Positions 14,842 through 21,832 of a DNA stretch of 64,000 nucleotides are shown here, one piece after another. A program made the position numbers and the translations under genes. This stretch comes from Ornithinicoccus sp045032955. Lineage in GTDB: Bacteria; Actinomycetota; Actinomycetes; Actinomycetales; Dermatophilaceae. The notes beneath the pieces are model-generated. The model was given only the letters and a program-made list of their open reading frames with translations. It was not told where the DNA came from and made no database searches. The stretch covers positions 62,001 to 126,000 of the forward strand of contig NZ_JBJFZU010000004.1 in NCBI RefSeq assembly GCF_045032955.1. The letters are read 5' to 3'. How positions within the stretch are numbered: position 1 is the first letter of the stretch; each line of letters starts with the position of its first letter.

Positions 14842-17178
14842 GTGCGACGCCGCTTTCTTGCTGCCATTCTTCTTGCCGTTCTCGGGGTGACCTCCGGGCT
14901 TCCGGTCGCAGCCCAGCCGTTGTCCCCCGAGGCCGACGAGGCGCAGGTCCCCTTCACCCAGACCACCGAGGCCGCCCCGCCCGCCCAGAGCCTGGAGGAG
15001 CTGGGCGAGGAGGTCGTGGTGACCGACGCCACCGGCCTCCCCGCGCCGCAGCCGGGAGCGGAGGCATACCCGGTCCCGGCGGACGGGATCTACCGGGTCA
15101 CCGGCGGCGGGTTCGGGCACCGGATCGGGATGTCCCAGTGGGGAGCGCACGGCGCCGGGCTGCAGGGCCGCACGCACGAGCAGATCCTCGCCTTCTACTA
15201 CCCTGGAACGCGCGTCGAGACCCGTCCGAACCGCACCCTGCGGGTCGGCATCACCATCGACAACGACGGCACCACCCAGGTCTCGCACCGCACCGGGCTG
15301 CGGGTGGGAGCGGCCCCGGGCGGCACGACCTACGCGCTCCCGGAGGGCCGCAGCCAGTGGCGCGTCCGGGCCACCGGGTCCGCGGCCACCTCCTGCGTCC
15401 TGGAGGGCTACAACGGCAGCAGCTGGTCGGCCCACTGGCCCTCGGGACTCTCCCGCCGGTGCCCGATCACCTTCAGCTCACCCGGCGAGGGCACCGTCGA
15501 CCTGCGGCTGCCCGGCGGCAGCCAGCGGGTCTACCGGGGTGCGGTGACCGCCACCCATACCGGCAGCGCGACGCTGACCACCGTCAACCACCTGCCGATG
15601 CAGCAGTACCTGCGCTCGGTGGTGGCCGCCGAGATGGGCCCCAGCTTCCACCCCGAGGCGCTCGGTGCGCAGGCCGTCGCGGCCCGCACCTACGCCGAGC
15701 GCAGCCAGAGCGCCTCGTCCTACGACATCTGCGACACCACCTGGTGCCAGGCCTACCGCGGTCGCGGCCAGCGCAACACCGACGGCACCATCACCAGCTA
15801 CGAGTACGGCCCGAACACCAGCGCGGTGGACGCCACCGCCGGCAAGGTGCTGACCTTCGGCTTCCCGAACGGCCGCCGGCTGGCGACCACGATGTACTCG
15901 GCCTCCACCGGTGGGCAGACCATCGCCTCCGGCAACGGGCACGACTACCTCCGCGCCCAGGTCGACCCCTACGACAGCACCGCCGCCAACCCGCGTCACC
16001 GGTGGAACGCCCAGCTGCCGGTCAGCGCGCTGCAGCAGCGGTACGGCATCCACCGGGTCGAGCGGGTCCAGGTGCTCACCCGGGACGGGGTCGGCAGCTG
16101 GGGCGGCCGGGTGCTCACCGCCCGGGTGGAGGGCTTCACCAGCGACGGTCGCTACACCTACGCGCACGCCACCGGCAACGGCCTGATGCAGTCGCGCTAC
16201 TGGCCCACCTGGAGCACCGGGCTGTCCTCGGACTACTTCACCTTCGGCACACCCGCGGAGGACCCGGCACCGGACGGTCCGGTCCGGCTGGCCGGCACCG
16301 ACCGCTACGGCACCGCCGCCCGGGTCGCCACCCAGTGGCCCAGCGGCCTGGAGGTCGTCTACGTCGTCTCCGGGATGACCTACCCGGACGCCCTCGCCGC
16401 CTCCGCCCGCGCGGGCACCTACGACGCCCCGGTGGTCCTCGTCCGCCCGGACGGGATCCCCGGCGCCACCGCGCAGGCACTCAGCACGCTACGGCCGAAC
16501 CGCCTGGTGATCGTCGGCGGTGACGACGCGGTCCAGGCCGACGTGCGCACCGCCCTGCGCGGGTATGCCCGCAGCGGCGTCGTCGACCGGGTCGCCGGGA
16601 CGGACCGTTACGGCACCGCGGCCGCGCTGTCCGGCTACTACCCCGCCGGGGTCGCCCGGGTGGTGCTGACCAGCGGTCAGGACTTCCCGGACGCTCTCTC
16701 GGGCGCGGCGGTCGCCAACGGCCAGGGGGTGCCGCTGCTGCTGACCCGCCAGGGCGAGCTGCCCGGCGCCACCGTGGAGGCCCTGCGACGGCTCCGCCCG
16801 CGGGAGGTGGTGGTGATCGGTGGCACCGAGGCGGTCTCCGCCGCGGCCGAGCGCCAGGCCGCGGGCCTCGCCACCCAGGGGAGCCGCCGGCTCTCGGGGA
16901 CCTCCCGCTACGACACCGCCCAGGAGGTGGCCGCGACCTTCCCGCGCGACACCGACCCCGCGGTGGTGGCCCTGGGCTCGGACTTCCCGGACGCGCTGGC
17001 CGGGGCCGCCCTGGCCGGGCGCAGCGACGCACCGATCGTGCTGACGCCCGGTGACCGGGTGCACGGCGGCACCGGTCAGGCGCTACGGCACCTGAGGCCC
17101 TCGCAGATGTATGTCGTCGGTGGCACCGGGGCGATCCCGGACACCGTCCTGCGGACCCTGGGCGACTACCTGCGGTAG
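14842..17178 (+). CDS. Secreted SpoIID/LytB domain protein with three CWB2 cell-wall-binding repeats
   Basis: A 778-residue exported protein. Starting at the GTG at 14842 (GGAG upstream) gives a clean signal peptide, MRRRFLAAILLAVLGVT with cleavage near PVAAQ; an ATG at 14794 would put 16 extra residues before it. The SpoIID domain lies around residues 220-390, with SVVAAEMGPSFHPEALGAQA, AARTYAE and TMYSASTGGQT. Three CWB2 (PF04122) repeats start at ~481, 583 and 682, each with a (T/S)xRYxTA motif and a later VVGGT/VIGG motif. SpoIID is a lytic transglycosylase in endospore formers; in a non-sporulating actinobacterium it is probably a peptidoglycan hydrolase held on the wall. It converges on pdxT with a 13-nt overlap. 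Confidence 0.9.
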   Translation: MRRRFLAAILLAVLGVTSGLPVAAQPLSPEADEAQVPFTQTTEAAPPAQSLEELGEEVVVTDATGLPAPQPGAEAYPVPADGIYRVTGGGFGHRIGMSQWGAHGAGLQGRTHEQILAFYYPGTRVETRPNRTLRVGITIDNDGTTQVSHRTGLRVGAAPGGTTYALPEGRSQWRVRATGSAATSCVLEGYNGSSWSAHWPSGLSRRCPITFSSPGEGTVDLRLPGGSQRVYRGAVTATHTGSATLTTVNHLPMQQYLRSVVAAEMGPSFHPEALGAQAVAARTYAERSQSASSYDICDTTWCQAYRGRGQRNTDGTITSYEYGPNTSAVDATAGKVLTFGFPNGRRLATTMYSASTGGQTIASGNGHDYLRAQVDPYDSTAANPRHRWNAQLPVSALQQRYGIHRVERVQVLTRDGVGSWGGRVLTARVEGFTSDGRYTYAHATGNGLMQSRYWPTWSTGLSSDYFTFGTPAEDPAPDGPVRLAGTDRYGTAARVATQWPSGLEVVYVVSGMTYPDALAASARAGTYDAPVVLVRPDGIPGATAQALSTLRPNRLVIVGGDDAVQADVRTALRGYARSGVVDRVAGTDRYGTAAALSGYYPAGVARVVLTSGQDFPDALSGAAVANGQGVPLLLTRQGELPGATVEALRRLRPREVVVIGGTEAVSAAAERQAAGLATQGSRRLSGTSRYDTAQEVAATFPRDTDPAVVALGSDFPDALAGAALAGRSDAPIVLTPGDRVHGGTGQALRHLRPSQMYVVGGTGAIPDTVLRTLGDYLR

Positions 17179-17765
17179 GCGGCCGCCTGCTCGACGAACA
17201 GCGCGTGCAGGCGGTGGTCGCCGGTGACCTCCGGGTGGAAGCTGGTGGCCAGCAGGGTGCCCTGCCGGACGGCCACCGGGTGCCCCTCGACCCGGGCCAG
17301 CACCTCCACCGACTCCCCCAGCCGCTCCACCCAGGGCGCCCGGATGAAGACGGCGGGGAAGGGCCGGTCGGGATCGGCCAGCCCGGTCACCGCCAGGTCG
17401 ACCTCGAAGCTGTCCACCTGCCGGCCGAAGGCGTTGCGCCGCACCGTCATGTCGATCCCGCCGAAGCTCTGCTGCTCCGGGTGCCCGTCCAGGATCTCGT
17501 CGGCGAGCTGGATCATCCCGGCGCACGACCCGTACACCGGCAGCCCGGAGGCGATCAGTGCGCGGATGGGCTCGTGCAGCCCGAAGATCCGGCACAACCG
17601 GTCGATGGTGGTGGACTCCCCGCCCGGGATGACGAGCCCGTCCAGGTCCTCCAGCTCGCCGGGGCGACGCACCGGCCGACCGTCGGCACCCGAGCCCGCC
17701 AACGCGGCCAGGTGCTCCCGCACGTCGCCCTGGACCGCCAGGACCCCGATCTGCGTGCTGCTCAC
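17166..17765 (-). CDS. pdxT: Pyridoxal 5'-phosphate synthase glutaminase subunit PdxT
   Basis: A 199-residue class I glutamine amidotransferase that feeds ammonia to PdxS for vitamin B6 synthesis. Visible are IGVLAVQGDVREH, the oxyanion segment GLVIPGGESTTI, the nucleophile motif PVYGSCAGMI, and the catalytic His-Glu in ATSFHPEVTGD. The GTG at 17765 has AAGGAG upstream; another GTG immediately before it is an alternative. Unusually, it is separated from pdxS by an acetyltransferase gene on the other strand. Confidence 0.96.
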   Translation of the reverse strand: MSSTQIGVLAVQGDVREHLAALAGSGADGRPVRRPGELEDLDGLVIPGGESTTIDRLCRIFGLHEPIRALIASGLPVYGSCAGMIQLADEILDGHPEQQSFGGIDMTVRRNAFGRQVDSFEVDLAVTGLADPDRPFPAVFIRAPWVERLGESVEVLARVEGHPVAVRQGTLLATSFHPEVTGDHRLHALFVEQAAAYRR

Positions 17766-17782
17766 CACGTCTCCTTCCTGCC

Positions 17783-17788
17783 TACGAT
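17783..17788 (+). promoter_or_regulatory. Candidate leaderless -10 box (TACGAT)
   Basis: TACGAT followed by 6 nt and then the GTG at 17795 of the acetyltransferase gene, the same geometry seen at several other genes in the window. Confidence 0.4.
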
Positions 17789-17794
17789 GTGCCC

Positions 17795-18319
17795 GTGACC
17801 GAGCACCTGCTGCGTCCCCGCCGGGACGAGGACCTTCCTGCGCTGACGCGGGTGCTGGCCGCCCAGCAGCCGCACTCCGGCTATCCCTACGTGTGGCCCC
17901 GGCCGGCCCCGGTGGCGGAGTTCGTGGTCCGCTCCGGGGAGCTGCGGGCATGGACCGCCGAGCTCGACGGCCGCCCGGTCGGCCACCTGTCGCTGACCCG
18001 GGTGGACGCCGCCGACCCGGCCGGTCCGCTGTGGGCCGCGGTCGCCGACCGACCGGTGGCCGACCTCGTCTGCGTCAGTGCCCTCTTCGTCGACCACGAG
18101 CTGTGGTCCCGCGGCATCGGGACCGACCTGCTGCGCGAGGCGCAGACCTGGGCCCGTGACCACGGCCGGGTGTGCTGCCTCGACGTGGTCCCCGAGCACG
18201 CCCGCGCGCTGCAGGTGTACCGACGGGCGGGGTGGCGCGAGGCCGGCACCCTGCAGCCCGGCTGGCTGGACCCTCAGGACGGCCCCCAGCTGCTGCTGGT
18301 CGAGCCCGCCACCGCCTGA
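17795..18319 (+). CDS. GNAT family N-acetyltransferase
   Basis: A 174-residue acetyl-CoA-dependent acetyltransferase of unknown substrate. The fold is recognisable from the N-terminal LRPRRDEDLPALTRVL, strand 4 (DLVCVSALFVDHELWSRGIG, containing the R/Q-x-x-G-x-G/A acetyl-CoA loop as SRGIGTDLL), and the C-terminal ALQVYRRAGWREAG motif B. The GTG at 17795 is preferred because a TACGAT box sits 6 nt upstream; a GTG two codons earlier is possible. It lies between pdxT and pdxS but in the opposite direction, with its end 14 nt from the pdxS end, so it is not part of a pdx operon. Confidence 0.88.
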   Translation: MTEHLLRPRRDEDLPALTRVLAAQQPHSGYPYVWPRPAPVAEFVVRSGELRAWTAELDGRPVGHLSLTRVDAADPAGPLWAAVADRPVADLVCVSALFVDHELWSRGIGTDLLREAQTWARDHGRVCCLDVVPEHARALQVYRRAGWREAGTLQPGWLDPQDGPQLLLVEPATA

Positions 18320-18333
18320 GCGGTGGCGTCCGG

Positions 18334-19233
18334 TCACCAGCCGCGCTCGGCCAGCCGGTGCGGCACCGGGATGTCGTCGACGTTGATGCCGACCATGGCC
18401 TCGCCCAGGCCGCGGGAGACCTCGGCGATGGTGCCCGGGTCGTCGTGGAAGGTGGTGGCCTTGACGATCGCCGCGGCACGCTGGGCCGGGTTGCCGGCCT
18501 TGAAGATGCCGGAGCCGACGAAGACGCCCTCGGCGCCGAGCTGCATCATCATGGCCGCGTCGGCCGGGGTGGCGATGCCGCCCGCGGTGAAGAGGACGAC
18601 CGGGAGCTTCCCGGCCTCGGCGACCTCCTTGACGAGGTCGTAGGGGGCCTGCAGCTCCTTGGCCGCGACGTACAGCTCGTCCGGGGCCATCGAGCTGAGC
18701 TTGCTGATCTCGCCGCGGATGGAGCGCATGTGGGTGGTGGCGTTGGAGACGTCCCCGGTGCCGGCCTCCCCCTTGGAACGGATCATCGCCGCGCCCTCGG
18801 TGATCCGGCGCAGCGCCTCCCCCAGGTTGGTCGCGCCGCAGACGAAGGGCACCGTGAAGGCCCACTTGTCGATGTGGTTGGTGTAGTCGGCCGGGGTCAG
18901 CACCTCGGACTCGTCGACGTAGTCGACCCCGAGGCTCTGCAGCACCTGCGCCTCGACGAAGTGGCCGATCCGGGCCTTGGCCATCACCGGGATGGAGACC
19001 GCGTCGATGATGCTCTGGATCATGTCCGGGTCGCTCATCCGCGACACCCCGCCCTGGGCGCGGATGTCCGCCGGCACCCGCTCCAGCGCCATCACCGCCA
19101 CCGCACCGGCGTCCTCGGCGATCTTCGCCTGCTCGGCGGTGACGACGTCCATGATCACGCCCCCCTTGAGCATGTCCGCCATGCCGCGCTTGACGCGGGT
19201 GGTTCCGGTGTTCTGGGTGTGGGGCTGCGACAT
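18334..19233 (-). CDS. pdxS: Pyridoxal 5'-phosphate synthase lyase subunit PdxS
   Basis: A 299-residue TIM-barrel enzyme that condenses a pentose phosphate, glyceraldehyde 3-phosphate and ammonia from PdxT into PLP. Conserved segments are RVKRGMADMLKGGVIMDVV, RVPADIRAQGGVSRMSDP, PVMAKARIGHFVEAQVL (the catalytic Lys), and VFVGSGIFKAGNP. It is among the most conserved proteins in the window. ATG at 19233 is preceded by GAGGA. It follows the HIT gene by 91 nt; the phosphatidylinositol-mannoside genes often found between them are missing. Confidence 0.97.
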   Translation of the reverse strand: MSQPHTQNTGTTRVKRGMADMLKGGVIMDVVTAEQAKIAEDAGAVAVMALERVPADIRAQGGVSRMSDPDMIQSIIDAVSIPVMAKARIGHFVEAQVLQSLGVDYVDESEVLTPADYTNHIDKWAFTVPFVCGATNLGEALRRITEGAAMIRSKGEAGTGDVSNATTHMRSIRGEISKLSSMAPDELYVAAKELQAPYDLVKEVAEAGKLPVVLFTAGGIATPADAAMMMQLGAEGVFVGSGIFKAGNPAQRAAAIVKATTFHDDPGTIAEVSRGLGEAMVGINVDDIPVPHRLAERGW

Positions 19234-19324
19234 GCCGGGCTTCCTCGGTGGTGCGTAGGGCTGGGGTGTGGCTGATGCTACGCGCTGCCCCGGCGCCCTC
19301 ACGCATCCGCTCGCGCGGTGCTGG

Positions 19325-19879
19325 TCAGGCGTCCGGCCAGGCCGCCACCAGCTGGTGACGGACGTCGTCGAGCAGCTGCGGGAGCGCCTTCGTCCGGCCG
19401 ACGATGGGCAGGAAGTTCGCGTCCCCCATCCACCGCGGCACGATGTGCTGGTGCAGGTGCGCGGCCACCCCGGCGCCGGCCACGTCCCCCTGGTTCATGC
19501 CCAGGTTGAACCCGGCCGGGTTGCTGGCCGCACCCAGGGCCCGCAGCGCCGTCCGGGTCAGCGCGGTGAACTCGGTGACCTCCTCGTCGGTGAGGTCGAG
19601 GTACAGCGGCACGTGCCGGTACGGGCAGACCAGCAGGTGCCCCGGGTTGTACGGGAACAGGTTGAGCACGACGTAGCAGTGCTCGCCGCGGGCCACGACC
19701 AGGCTCTCCTCCTCCGGCTCCCCGGGGGCCGCGCAGAACGGGCACCCGTCACCGGCGTCCTTGCTGGGCCGTTCCCCACGGACGTAGGCCATCCGGTGCG
19801 GCGTCCACAGCCTCTCGAAACCGTCGGGTGCTCCCGCGAAGCTCTCCGCACCGGGCAGGTCGCCGGACTCCTCAGTCAT
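19325..19879 (-). CDS. HIT family protein (Ap4A phosphorylase-like)
   Basis: A 184-residue histidine-triad nucleotide phosphoryl-transferase or hydrolase. The triad HLHQHIVPRW is near residue 145, and a zinc-type CPFC pair is at the N terminus. CYVVLNLFPYNPGHLLVCPY closely resembles the mycobacterial HIT protein encoded next to thrS (Rv2613c), which is described as a diadenosine tetraphosphate phosphorylase; the exact activity here is inferred. The reading frame runs on upstream, but the ATG at 19879 sits 7 nt after a TAGACT box. It shares an intergenic region with the divergent ATP-grasp gene. Confidence 0.9.
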   Translation of the reverse strand: MTEESGDLPGAESFAGAPDGFERLWTPHRMAYVRGERPSKDAGDGCPFCAAPGEPEEESLVVARGEHCYVVLNLFPYNPGHLLVCPYRHVPLYLDLTDEEVTEFTALTRTALRALGAASNPAGFNLGMNQGDVAGAGVAAHLHQHIVPRWMGDANFLPIVGRTKALPQLLDDVRHQLVAAWPDA

Positions 19880-19886
19880 GGCCGCC

Positions 19887-19892
19887 AGTCTA
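19887..19892 (-). promoter_or_regulatory. Candidate leaderless -10 box (TAGACT) for the HIT gene
   Basis: Minus-strand TAGACT, then 7 nt, then the HIT ATG. It is paired back to back with the plus-strand box at 19903 that serves the divergent gene. Confidence 0.4.
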
Positions 19893-19902
19893 GGTGCGCG
19901 GC

Positions 19903-19908
19903 TAGGCT
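19903..19908 (+). promoter_or_regulatory. Candidate -10 box (TAGGCT) for the ATP-grasp fusion gene
   Basis: TAGGCT lies 29 nt before the ATG at 19938. The short leader contains GAGGAG, so this transcript would have an ordinary ribosome site, unlike its divergent neighbour. Confidence 0.4.
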
Positions 19909-19937
19909 GGGGTCCCGCCCCGAGGAGCGAGACACCG

Positions 19938-21302
19938 ATGACGGACCCGCCACGGATCATCTTCCTGCTGGGCAAGCCCCCACGGCCGTCCTCGGTCTTC
20001 CCCGGGGTGCTCGCGCAGCTCGACGACCTGGGGGTGGCGCACCGGGTGCTGCTGCCGCACGAGGAGGACGTGGCTGCCCGGCTCTCCGGTCCCGGGGGTG
20101 GGGTCGGACCGGGCGACCTGCTGGTGCACCGCGGCCTGGACCGTCGGGCGCTCGACCTGGTCCGGACGCTGCTGGACTCCGGCGCCGACTGCGTGAACCA
20201 TCCGGAGGCCCTGCGCACCGTCGCCCACCACGAGACCCTGGTGGCCCGGCTGACCGGTGCCGGCCTGGCGGTGCCGGCCTCCGTCCCGGCGCTCAGCTGG
20301 CAGGCGGTGCTCCAGGCCGCCGCCGTGGCCCCCGCAGCGGTGGTGGTGAAGCGGACGGTCCGGGGCCGTGGCCGGGGCGCAGAGGTGGTGAGCGGGACCG
20401 CGCACGCGTTGCCGGGCACGGCGCCCTTCGAGGGGCCCTTCACGGTGGAGGCGTTCATCCCCAACGACGGCCTGGACCGCAAGCTGTACGTCATCGGCGA
20501 CCAGGTCAGCGGACTGCTGAAGCCGTCCCCGCTACGGGGCGGGCACGTCACCGGCGGTGAAACCTTCGAGCCGGACCTGGACACGACGCGGCTCGCGCTG
20601 CGGGTGGCCGACGTCTGCGGTCTGCCGCTGTGCGGGGTGGACCTTCTTCCGGGCGCCGACGGACCGGTGGTGATCGACGTCAACCCCTTCCCCGGGTACC
20701 GCGGCGTCCCCGACGTCGAGGCGACCATCGCGCGGTACCTCGCCGGCCGGGTGCAGCGGGTGTCCTCCGGCGCGGAGGTGGAACAGCCGCGGATGTCCCG
20801 CCGTTACGACCACATGGACGACTCCCAGGCACGACACGACCTCAGCGACGCGGCGATCGGCGACCCGGCGGCATACCTGCCGGAGAAGTCGACGTGGGTG
20901 GCCGACCAGCTGCGCGCGATCGACGCGGCCGGTGACACCCGGGCCGCCACCATCCAGGACCGCCCGATCATGGTCATCACCATGCGGGGCGCGCGCAGCG
21001 GGATGCTGCGCCGAGTACCGCTGATGCGGGTGGAGCACGAGGGTGCGTATGCCGCGGTGGCCAGCAAGGGTGGCGCCCCGGAGCACCCCGCGTGGTTCCA
21101 CAACCTGGTCAAGCACGCCGACGTGCTGGTCCACGACGGCACCAGCCAGCACGCGCTGCGGGCCCGGCTGCTGGAGGACGGCCCGGAGCGGGACGCCTGG
21201 TGGGAGCGGTGCGTCGCCGCCTTCCCCAGCTACGCCGAGTACCAGGAGAACACCGAGCGGCAGATCCCGGTGTTCCTGCTGGAGCCGCTCACCACGGCCT
21301 GA
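19938..21302 (+). CDS. ATP-grasp (ITPK-like) domain fused to F420-type nitroreductase/DUF385 domain
   Basis: One uninterrupted 454-residue frame carries two domains. Residues 1-~270 look like an ATP-grasp kinase/ligase: VVVKRTVRGRGRG, then CGVDLLPGADGPVVIDVNPF and PGYRGVPDVE, a metal-binding end closest to inositol-phosphate kinases (ITPK) or RimK. Residues ~285-454, from MSRRYDHMDD, resemble the deazaflavin (F420)-dependent nitroreductase/DUF385 family: MVITMRGARSGMLRRVPLMR, PAWFHNLVKHADVLVHDGTS and WWERCVAAFPSYAEYQ. An internal ATG (20794 or 20815) could start the second domain alone, but no strong ribosome site is near. I know of no standard fusion of these two families. Neither substrate nor product can be assigned. 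Confidence 0.8.
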   Translation: MTDPPRIIFLLGKPPRPSSVFPGVLAQLDDLGVAHRVLLPHEEDVAARLSGPGGGVGPGDLLVHRGLDRRALDLVRTLLDSGADCVNHPEALRTVAHHETLVARLTGAGLAVPASVPALSWQAVLQAAAVAPAAVVVKRTVRGRGRGAEVVSGTAHALPGTAPFEGPFTVEAFIPNDGLDRKLYVIGDQVSGLLKPSPLRGGHVTGGETFEPDLDTTRLALRVADVCGLPLCGVDLLPGADGPVVIDVNPFPGYRGVPDVEATIARYLAGRVQRVSSGAEVEQPRMSRRYDHMDDSQARHDLSDAAIGDPAAYLPEKSTWVADQLRAIDAAGDTRAATIQDRPIMVITMRGARSGMLRRVPLMRVEHEGAYAAVASKGGAPEHPAWFHNLVKHADVLVHDGTSQHALRARLLEDGPERDAWWERCVAAFPSYAEYQENTERQIPVFLLEPLTTA

Positions 21303-21332
21303 GCACGCCGCCCGGGCCGGTCGGCGACACGC

Positions 21333-21815
21333 TCAGGCGCGTGTCGGCAGGCTGACCCGTCGCGCAGTGCGCACGTCGGCCCGTGCTGCGTCGAGGACCA
21401 GCCCGGGCACCACCACGTCGTCGGCGACATCGATCCGGGCGGCGCCGGTGCCGCGGGCCCAGTCGACGACGGCGCGCACCAGCGCGAGGCAGACCGCGTC
21501 GGCGAGCTGCTCCGGCTCGGCGGTGGCCGACAGGTGGATCAGCCGGGGGTGCTCGTCGCTGCCCGGCAGGGCGGCGACCCGCGCGATCGCCATCCCGACG
21601 TGCTGCTCCTCGTGCTCGGCCACCCAGGCCGGCAGGCTCTCGCCGTGCTCGGACCATCGTTCCGCGACCCGCTGGACGTGGCCGGGGGTGCCCGGCGCGG
21701 GCCCCGCCCCCGCCTGTCGCCGGCCCTGCAGGTGCAGGGCACCCAGCAGGTATGCCTCCGCCCCGGTGAGCGGGCGCACCCGCACCCCGGCGGCGAGATC
21801 GCCGAGAGAGGGCAT
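21333..21815 (-). CDS. Hypothetical protein next to thrS
   Basis: A 160-residue protein I do not recognise. It begins MPSLGDLAAGVRVRPLTGAE and contains WVAEHEEQHVGMAIARVAAL in the middle. The HEEQH string resembles metal-binding helices but is not by itself diagnostic. No signal peptide or membrane helix is evident. A GGAG lies 7 nt before the ATG, and the start is 17 nt downstream of the thrS stop on the same strand, so it is probably co-transcribed with thrS. The coding frame has the usual high third-position GC and two GGTATGCC-type octamers. Confidence 0.7.
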   Translation of the reverse strand: MPSLGDLAAGVRVRPLTGAEAYLLGALHLQGRRQAGAGPAPGTPGHVQRVAERWSEHGESLPAWVAEHEEQHVGMAIARVAALPGSDEHPRLIHLSATAEPEQLADAVCLALVRAVVDWARGTGAARIDVADDVVVPGLVLDAARADVRTARRVSLPTRA

Positions 21816-21832
21816 ACCCGCTCCGTCCGGTC

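Noticed and set aside
20794..20817. Treating the reductase half of the fusion as a separate gene
   Set aside because: No stop lies between the halves and no good ribosome site precedes the internal ATGs, so the fused frame is the primary call; the alternative is noted in the entry.
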